NCBI RefSeq assembly: GCF_022539505.1
Contig: NC_061508.1
Coordinates: forward strand, 35,644,256 to 35,708,255
Source of the DNA: Lolium rigidum
Taxonomy: Eukaryota; Streptophyta; Magnoliopsida; Poales; Poaceae
Length of the DNA: 64,000 bases
Direction: 5' to 3'
The notes under the pieces were generated by a model. It was given only the letters and a program-made list of their open reading frames with translations. It ran no database searches and was not told where the DNA came from. This document shows positions 56,901 through 64,000 of this stretch, piece after piece; position 1 is the first letter of the stretch; every line of letters begins with the position of its first letter. Made by a program: the position numbers and the translations under genes.

Positions 56901-59104
56901 AATCTATGAGGTGTAGCACCTCATTCAAATCATCTTCTCAAGTTGTATGAAGTAATGTGATGACCCTTGTTGCTTGATTTCATATTTGCTCACTTAAGAA
57001 ATTAAATGATTGCCATAGTAGCATTTAAATTGTTCCAACTAATTATTAAATCATATGAGAGGTATCCCTCTCATTTAAACCTTTGTCTCAAGTAATTCTA
57101 CATGAGGTAGAGACCATGGTCTATTAACTCTCATATGGAATTATTTGATGATATTAAATCATTACTATGTTGGTATTAAATTGCATGAGGTGTATTCCCT
57201 CATTTAAATCATGTTTCTCAAATAGTAAGTGTGAAGTGTTGACCTTAGTCAACATGTGCTCATACCTTAGTATTTGAGGAAATTAAATCTTAACCATATT
57301 TAATGAAAGGAGATTAGTTCTCCAAATAAATAAATAGAAACATTAATTAATATTGTAATGAGAGGAAACTATTTCCTCCAAAGCATTAAGGAGTTATACT
57401 AATAAATAATTATAATGAGAGGAAATTATTTTTCCTTTAAAATAAAACCAAGTAGATCACCATGCTACTAAGATGTGATGCTAGCATAGGCTTGGTGAAT
57501 CTTTGGTGTGTTTAGTCTAGCATGTAAGTTTTGTGTGGTGATTGTATCCTCGTATTCGTTTATAGACGCTAGTACCGAAGGCTACGAAGGGGACGACGAG
57601 AACATCTACGGAGAAGAAGGAGGAACATTTTGATCCATACACCAACCAAGGCAAGCTAACACTCTTGCAAGGTTCCCTTGTGCAAAGCTCTACAAGAGCA
57701 AGGCACCAATATTTTTACCTTATGCTTAATGCTCCTATCCCAAGTTTTTACCTTACAAGCTTTTCTAAATTTTGTTTATCAAAGTTTACCTTTTTGATTC
57801 ATGATTCACTTGGTTTAGATATGGAGTAGAACAAGAGCATCATAGTTAGCCTAGAGCAAGACAAGCTAGTTAGCACCCCTCATGACTAGTTGCTAGTGCT
57901 AAAGTTTAGAATTTACTATTAGAGATGGGAACTTGTGAAAACCAATGACTTTGAAAACCTTGGAATGATGAGTCATTCTATTGAAAGATTTTGAAGGTGA
58001 ATATGATCTGGAAAATGACTTGGTGAATTTTACGAAACCGATGGTTGGGTTCGGATGCGATACCATTCCAATTTACAAGTACCCCCACAATACCCGATTA
58101 TGGGTAGGGCTTAACCGGAAATTTATGTGTCTTAGTATGGGTTCCCTCTAAACAAGCGTCATCGGGGTTATGCCCAAAGCTGCCTCCACAACACAACGAA
58201 ACGACGTTAAAGAAGAGGTGAATGTCCGGCCCAAGCCTCCGTGCGGTTCCCGGGTTGATCTGCGGTTTTCACCGGGAGGCCAAGCTCATGGGGAGAGGTG
58301 CCTATACTAGGATATGTAAGTGAAAGGTTATGGTTGATGATCCGCGTACTCGAGTTACGATTATTCGAGGTTACCCCGACGGATGTAATCAAAAGTTGTG
58401 GCACAAGTGTACAACCTCTGCAGAGTGTAAACCTATTCGAATAGCCGCGTCCACGGTTAAGGACGGTTGGAAAGGCCATACTGTTCCGTCATCAGACCAT
58501 TTTCAAAAATGTGACATATGACTTGTGTTTTAAATTTTGAAAGGTGAAGGGTGGATTTGAATTAAAAATACAACCGAGTTGTGGGAATGACACTAATGTT
58601 CCCACTTGAGTTAGTCTAGTGATTCAAGCATCTTTACTAAATGTTTATGAAATAAACTTGGCTTTATGCAAATAAACCTAGAGCTTAGTATCCCCTTACT
58701 AGAATTGATAGTTCTTACACTAGTATTAGTTTGCGAGTACTTTAAAGTACTCATGGCTTTGTCCCTGGCTATTCAAATGGCCAGACTTTGAAGGAGAACA
58801 ACAGTACGAGGAAGATGGACAACAGGACGTCTACGACAACTAGGACCGCTCCTGACGTCAAGCGTTGGCCTGTGGATTAGATAGCCACTACTACTTCGCT
58901 TCCGCTATTTGTGATGTTCGTTGATCGATAGATCAACTACTATTGTAATATTGGATCATGTGATCTACCTTTGTAAGACGATTATGTGTTGTAATAAATG
59001 ATGACTCTATGATATTCAACTATTATGTCTCGCAACAACAATATTCCTGGGATTGCGATGTATGGCATAATAGGCATCTGGACTTAAAAATCCGGGTGTT
59101 GACA
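53928..59104 (+). repeat. 3' LTR of the gag-only element
   Basis: 5177 bp partner of 46830-52009, with TATA box at 56007-56014. Right end GTGTTGACA at 59104, then the target duplication GAATA. Confidence 0.93.
56007..56014 (+). promoter_or_regulatory. TATA box of the 3' LTR
   Basis: TATAAATA, the counterpart of 48909-48916. If active it would direct transcription out of the element into the outer LTR. Confidence 0.6.
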
Positions 59105-59128
59105 GAATAGCAGTCCAGTATCAAGCAA

Positions 59129-59150
59129 CTGATGATCAGTTGATCATCAG
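59129..59150. repeat. Inverted repeat, 10-bp arms, 2-bp centre
   Basis: CTGATGATCA, GT, TGATCATCAG: perfect arms, 20 bp right of the nested insertion. In the uninterrupted LTR it would lie about 85 bp from the 46746-46765 palindrome, so the insertion site is flanked by palindromes. Confidence 0.93.
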
Positions 59151-61065
59151 GGCTTGACAGAGCATGAAAATACATGCTAGAGCCAAGCCTAGCATCAACC
59201 ATAGATCATATGAATTAAACAGTCACAGATCATGAACAATTGCATCACAGACAAGCAAATACATGATTTACAATTGTAACCAGAAGCACACCAACAAGAT
59301 GTGGAGTTAATTAGCCAATGCACAAACTAAACAGAGCCTTACAGTGAAGCAAAGCCTAAGAGCACTACAGAGAAAGCATTGGTTCTTGCAAATTTACAAG
59401 AATTTACACACAACCATCTAGCCAGGGCAAGATAACTGAATACACTTGATAGTCTAACAAGAGTAGTAACAAGAACAGAGGCACAGAGAGAGATTCAAGC
59501 AAGAAATGCATAGCAGCAGAGCTACACATGGCAACATCACAAGCAGTGGTATGGCCATTGAAGCCATGGCCAGGACCAGTAGTTACACAGCAGCAGCATA
59601 GCAGCAGCACCACCACAGCACAGTCACACAGCATAGCAGCATGCGCACAAGCTAGCAAGCCGCAGCAGCGCATCGGCACGACCAACATCTCCACATGGGG
59701 GATGAGGCCAGTGGTCGAGCCAGACGAAAGGGAGAAGAGAACGAGGAGAGGAGGATGAACTAGCGAGTAGAGAAGGAAGAAGGAAGAGGATGGCGGTGCA
59801 CATACCGGAGCGGAGCACCATAGCGTGCCACGGCGGCACGGGCCACCACGGCAGCGCCAAGCCGCGCCGGCCCGACGTCGCCGAGCGCGAGCGCCCCAGC
59901 GACCGCCACGGCACCGGGAGCATCGGCGGCGAGGAGATCGCCATGGATCCCCACAGCGAGCGAGCGAGAGGCGACGAGGGCGAGCGAACAAGGACGCCGG
60001 CGTCAGATCGACGCGGACCACCGTGTCCGCCGTCGAAAGGCGGATCAGATCCACTTGATCTCGCCGGCGGCGACCGCCGGAGTTGGTCGGATTAATTCGG
60101 CGACGGCGGCGGCGACCACGGATCGCCAGAGCGACGGGAGAGGGATAGGGTTTGGTCGCGCGTGAGAGGAAGAGAGGGGAATGGAGCTGGTCGAGCCGGA
60201 CCGGGCCGGTCGGTTCGATCTAACCGCTGGGCCACCCTGACAGGTGGGCCCAGGGGCATTATAGTCATTTCACAAAATGAATTAAAACAGAAACTTTGAA
60301 ATTACATAAGAAATGTTTAAAAGCTCTAAAAAAAATAATTAAAAATATGAAAATAGATCAGCATAAAATTCTCTATCATAATAAAATACAAAAGAGAATT
60401 TTTGAAGACAATTAAGAATAAGTCTTCATTTGATGATTTAAATAATCATTTAAATCACACATAAAATTTTCAATAATAAAAATAAGTCCATTAATGAATT
60501 AGGACTTCAAAAACACCTTGACAACATTTCAAGGTTGTATTTACACTAAATATAGTATCTCCAAATTATTCTTAGTAATAACTTCTTACATGAAATAATA
60601 ACGACATCGGAAGGGGGGAAAACAAACCCTAAAACTGGAACCATGCATAATTGCTTCTTTAACCATTGCCCTTATCGGACAATGATGCTATTTTTCAGAG
60701 ACAGAGGACAAGGGTCAGTCCACACCTTCCAACTGCAAAACTTTGCAGTGTTCAGGCAAGTTCATCACTTGCTCATGTCATTTGAGTACTTTTATCAAAT
60801 TACTTGCAAAGTACTATGGTTATCACTATTGCATAAAAACCAAAACCACTACTTTCATAACTATGAATATGACTATGTGGTGGGCAATGGAACCATGGAT
60901 TGTGTTGATATGGTGGAGGTTCCATTGCAAAGGTTAATATCCATCTAGGATTAAACAACAAATGTCGCCAGTGATTCTTGTGCCGTAATACCCGTGTTAA
61001 CCATAAGATCCGGAGTGGGACGGAGTAGTCAAAAGTGTTTCCACCTCTCGTTCATCAACGGATGC

Positions 61066-61221
61066 GCTTACCGTAGCGACTTGTGTCTTGCGGAGCAACT
61101 TGAGGGTGGGGAGCCCCTTCTAATTCCCCACGGTATAGCTGTTGCTTACCGTAGCGATTGCTCGCTAGCGGAACAACTTGAGGGTGGGGATCCCCTTCTA
61201 ATTCCCCACGGTAATGTGGTC
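61066..61221. repeat. 78-bp tandem duplication in the outer LTR
   Basis: Units 61066-61143 and 61144-61221, both starting GCTTACCGTAGCGA and containing AACTTGAGGGTGGGGA and CCCCTTCTAATTCCCCACGG. The copies differ by about ten bases. Confidence 0.85.
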
Positions 61222-61654
61222 TATGATGGGTTGCAGCCTACCGGCGAAGGAGTTTGGTTAACGAGTCCCAAACTCGTTGTCGTGGTCGGAGTCCATCCTT
61301 AATTGGTGTAAGAGGACCGACGAGGACCCAGGGTCGGGGTATGCAACAAAGGGTGGGTGTTCGAGGTAGCGGAGGAACATGATTGGCTAGACCTTATACC
61401 GGGCCTCACACCATAGGAAGTGTGGACGGGAACAATTGCCCGGTTGGCACCAAGGTTAAGATCTCTTATGGGTAAAGCAACACACCTCTGCGAGTGTAAA
61501 GAACTGTGACATGTCACTCCTCGTTCCGGGATAAGGAACTGCGAACGCGGCCGGAAAGGAGCTCCATGAAGTTCTAGTAAACCGGTGAAGGCTGACGGAC
61601 ATAGCTCTTTGGAATAAAAGCAATCTCTTGAAGAAATGTTTACCAAAACTTGCA

Positions 61655-61666
61655 TTGGTATTAGAC
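61655..61666 (+). promoter_or_regulatory. Primer-binding site of the outer gypsy element
   Basis: TTGGTATTAGAC directly after the LTR end CTTGCA; it matches the initiator Met type (TTGGTATCAGAG) except at two positions. It supports 61654 as the LTR end. Confidence 0.7.
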
Positions 61667-61866
61667 TTTCTGGTCTAATATCGTAGATAGTGCATTAAAC
61701 ACCTCTTATCTTGAGTCAAATAGGATTAGTAAAGAATTCTCTAAAAAATATGGTGTATATTCACTTGAGAATACAACAATCATATCTTTTAGTGCGATAA
61801 TTCTTTATTATCTCTATTATGATGCATTATTATTAATCTCATAATCTTTCTATTTCTACAGCCAAC

Positions 61867-62643
61867 ATGGCAAGTTCACGTCCCGGCGAAACGTGAAGGT
61901 GATGGATTCCATACCGAGTGAATACGAAGGAGGACTTGCGAGATATTCTACGAGCCATGTTACTTGAGTTTGGGTGTGATCCCCGATTCAAGTAAAGAAA
62001 TACATGTACTATGATGGTACTCGTATTGGCCAAATGTAGGGTAGGGCTACGACTTCCCGAATCTTTGGGAATGAGCGTAGTAATGCCAGCAGGGGAAGCC
62101 CGAACTATGAACACAGCCTACCATATAGCCGTTATGAGAGCCATAACCGATATTCGGGAGCATAAGACGAAAGAGCTTATGGGTTCCGAATTAACACACA
62201 TTCCTCATATGGAGGAGGACGATGATCCCATGCTGAACCATTTCAAATATGCCAAAAGCAAACCAGCCGAAGCAGCAAAATATATGGACAATAGCCGCAA
62301 CTTCATATCATTACTCTTTCAGTTGAACCGTCATTTGACGGGAGCAATTGATACAATGCTAGAGGAGTTTACTGAACCCAAGGAGGAGACTAAGGGGAAG
62401 GAACCTATGGAGAATGAGGTGCACACACCAGCCTACTCAGCTGGTGACTATATCAGTATAGATCCTTTTGAGCGTGAAGCTACACCTGTTACACCTGGGA
62501 ACTATCTGGGAAGTTCCTATGGGGGATATGAGGGTGGAGAGGAATCCGGGAACAATCAGCGTTCCGTGACTCCGATAGAAAACTCCACGGGTTGGCGTTG
62601 GGGGTCCGATACGGGAACTCATAGTACCACAGACGTATTATGA
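61867..62643 (+). pseudogene. Pre-gag ORF of the outer gypsy element
   Basis: It begins MASSRPGET at 61867, 5 bp after an acceptor-like TTTCTACAG. The same frame has stops at 61894, 61900 and near 61993, with family-like text between (DLRDILRAMLLEFGCDPRFK), then is open from 62011: CRVGLRLPESLGMSVVMPAG, AYHIAVMRAITDIREHKTKE, NSRNFISLLFQLNRHLTGAI, then an acidic, Gly/Ser-rich tail to 62643. I recall similar proteins preceding gag in Pooid long-LTR gypsy elements. The function is unknown; a structural role is possible. Confidence 0.65.
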
Positions 62644-63253
62644 TGGGGAGATGAATGAAGATGCCACGACCCAGCACCCGGAGTTATCCGTGGAATGAGG
62701 AGGAAGTTGGAGGGTATCCGACACGAGTTGAGTCGGATACGAATGTAGGAAATACCTTTGGTGTAGGTACAGGGAGTACACCCGATGGGTGGATTATGAT
62801 GCACCGAATGATCGGTTCGTGAACACCGATTTCTCCCTAGGATCATCATCGGATTCCGACTACCAGCCAACGGGAGACCTTATGTTCCAGTGTTTTGTCG
62901 GAGAACGACACGTTCGACCGGATGGAAGCCTCGGAATGTATCGGGAGTGAAGATCGTCTAGAGACTACCAAGGGAAGCAAAGCTACAATACACAAGTACC
63001 ACGTGTATTGTAGAGTGTAATATTTTGTAGAAATTTGTATATATACTTTAATAAGTGAGTTTGCATACTCACATCGACTTGAGTATTGTAATAAGACCAC
63101 TTAAGTATGTAAATTTATGGTATATGTTTTGTATGATTTGGATTTGCTTCTTGATTTCCATTGCGTGACTAGTTCTGTGCACAATGTTGAGCTCAAAAAA
63201 CTTGCGCATGGAGTAATTATGAGTATCATCTTGTGTTGCAGAACTAGGGGGTT

Positions 63254-64000
63254 ATGTCGGGAGCGTTAGGAGAGGAGACCGAAGCGCAGCGCATGGAGCG
63301 CGAAGCAAAACAAAAGGAGGAGGCTGACGAAGCAGCCGAGAATCGGTTTCCACCACCACCACCACCCATGACGCAACGAATTTCATTCGGTACATGCGAG
63401 ATGGTGGAAGAGAGACAACGTGTCACGTTGGAGCAGCAGAATAAATTCTTCCAGGAGCTGCCGCAGCGAACGAGTTGAGAGACCCGAGAATCGGGAGTCA
63501 CCTTAGCGGACTTCCGGAACACCAAGCCTATATCTTTCGCATACGCGCCCGAGCCAATGGACGCGGAAGATTGGCTTATGGATACTGAGCGAAAGCTCAA
63601 TACCGTTGGATGTAACGACCAGGAGAAGGTCCGTTATGCTACACATCTGTTGTGTGGACCCGCCGCATCATGGTGGGTTAACATTGTAGCCGTTTACCCG
63701 GCAGGAAAGGTATTCACATGGGAGGAGTTCGCAAGGAAGTTCAGGGAATCCAATGTCCCTGAAAGTATTGTGGAGCTAAAGCGTCGAGAATTTGAAAATC
63801 TCGAGCGGAAGGACAAGGCAATCCCGACTTATGTCGTGGAGTTCTCAAAGTCTGTCCCGTACGCTGTTGAAGAAGTCAACACCGAGGACAAGAAAAAGAA
63901 GAGGTTTTTGAAGGGGTTAAGTCCCCAGTTCAAGGTACAACTCCGTATGATGAGAGCAACGGAGTTTCAAGAGTTGGTGGATGCTGCCATCACTCTGGAA
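63254..64000 (+). pseudogene. gag of the outer gypsy element, continues past the window
   Basis: ATG at 63254 (MSGALGEETEAQRMEREAKQ), a coiled-coil-like N-terminus, a Pro run (PPPPPP), then an in-frame TGA at 63476-63478 where CGA (Arg) is the likely original. The frame then stays open to the edge and contains the retrotransposon gag domain: ISFAYAPEPMDAEDWLMDTE, CGPAASWWVNIVAVYP, FTWEEFARKFRESNVPES, ELKRREFENLERKDKAIP, KKKRFLKGLSPQFKVQLRMM. Zinc knuckle and pol would follow outside. The stop makes this copy inactive unless it is read through. Confidence 0.85.

Larger units (their letters stand above)
46830..59104 (+). mobile_element. Non-autonomous long-LTR element with gag-like ORFs and no pol, nested in the outer LTR
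   Basis: LTRs of 5180 bp (46830-52009) and 5177 bp (53928-59104) flank only 1918 bp of internal DNA. The ends are TGTAACACC…GTGTTGACA with an exact target duplication, GAATA (46825-46829 and 59105-59109). Primer site and polypurine tract are in place. The inside encodes a coiled-coil/acidic protein and a double zinc-knuckle protein but no protease, RT or integrase. LTRs thus make up 84% of its length. The LTR start, primer site, hairpin and a shared LTR module link it to the LARD-like element at 19048-33584. Confidence 0.92.
59110..61654 (+). repeat. 5' LTR of the outer gypsy element, right piece
   Basis: This continues the LTR broken at 46829 and ends AAAACTTGCA at 61654. It holds a GC-rich stretch (59700-60230), the purine run GGAAGGGGGGAAAAC at about 60610, and a 78-bp tandem duplication (61066-61221). 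Long open frames in the GC-rich stretch (for example 59404-60054 minus) are not supported as genes. Confidence 0.65.
44955..64000 (+). mobile_element. Long-LTR Ty3/gypsy element, 5' part, interrupted by a nested element
   Basis: The 5' LTR starts TGTAATGTCCCAGG at 44955, is broken at 46829 by the nested element, resumes at 59110 and ends at 61654 (…AAAACTTGCA), about 4.4 kb in all. A Met-tRNA-like primer site follows (61655-61666). Then come a leader, a pre-gag ORF (61867-62643) and gag (63254 to the window edge). Long LTRs and the primer type suggest a Tekay/Del-like chromovirus, but pol and its chromodomain are outside the window. 62644-63253 is degenerate leader DNA with no supported frame. 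Confidence 0.75.

Noticed and set aside
59404..60054. 216-codon minus-strand open frame
   Set aside because: GC-rich LTR DNA with open frames on both strands, low-complexity product, and no start context or family resemblance.

Overview
This is plant nuclear DNA, most likely from a pooid grass (Triticeae or close relatives). The evidence is an Au-type SINE, a CACTA element with TTTAGTCGCGGTT subterminal repeats, Ty3/gypsy elements with 4-6 kb LTRs, CCT-type GC-rich grass exons, and deeply nested transposons. Only one intact-looking host gene is visible, an F-box/DUF295 gene. Nearly everything else is transposable-element DNA in various states of decay.

Layout. 1-237: tail of a LINE. 378-2526: complete but dead PIF/Harbinger element. 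2714-3823: single-exon F-box/DUF295 gene. 5938-6565: Ds-like hAT element with an exact 8-bp target duplication. 6654-7481: tandem paralogue of the F-box gene, cut off by a Tourist-like insertion. 7892-13170: CACTA element on the minus strand whose gene joins a Transposase_24-like region to a ULP1-like protease region; it runs into a 100-N gap at 13171-13270. 13271-13532: LTR end fragment. 13533-38107: a Tat-type Ty3/gypsy element on the minus strand (gag, protease, RT, RNase H, second RNase H, integrase, plus a spliced antisense ORF). It is split by a 14.5-kb non-coding long-LTR element (LARD-like) at 19048-33584. 38108-44954: mosaic of short DNA transposons (Harbinger ends, a Mutator-like element, two Tourist MITEs), an Au SINE, an RNase H-like fragment and a duplicated promoter-like segment. 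44955-64000: a long-LTR gypsy element in plus orientation, with gag entering the right edge. Its 5' LTR is split by a second non-autonomous long-LTR element (46830-59104) that has only about 1.9 kb of internal DNA and encodes gag-like proteins without pol.

How the pieces relate. The nesting order can be read from exact target-site duplications: CGCGT around 19048-33584 and GAATA around 46830-59104. The host reading frame or host LTR resumes on the far side of each insertion. The two non-autonomous elements belong to related long-LTR (Tekay/Del-like) families: both LTRs begin TGTAACACCCC in their own orientation, both use an initiator-Met-tRNA-like primer site, both have the same hairpin before the polypurine tract, and they share an approximately 80-bp LTR module with two short palindromes. 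The third long-LTR element (44955 onward) carries gag and is probably of the autonomous type, though its pol would lie outside the window.

Limits. Family names are from recognition of motifs, not from a search. Identities between repeats are by eye. Most short open frames in the AT-rich LTR DNA are chance and are not listed.
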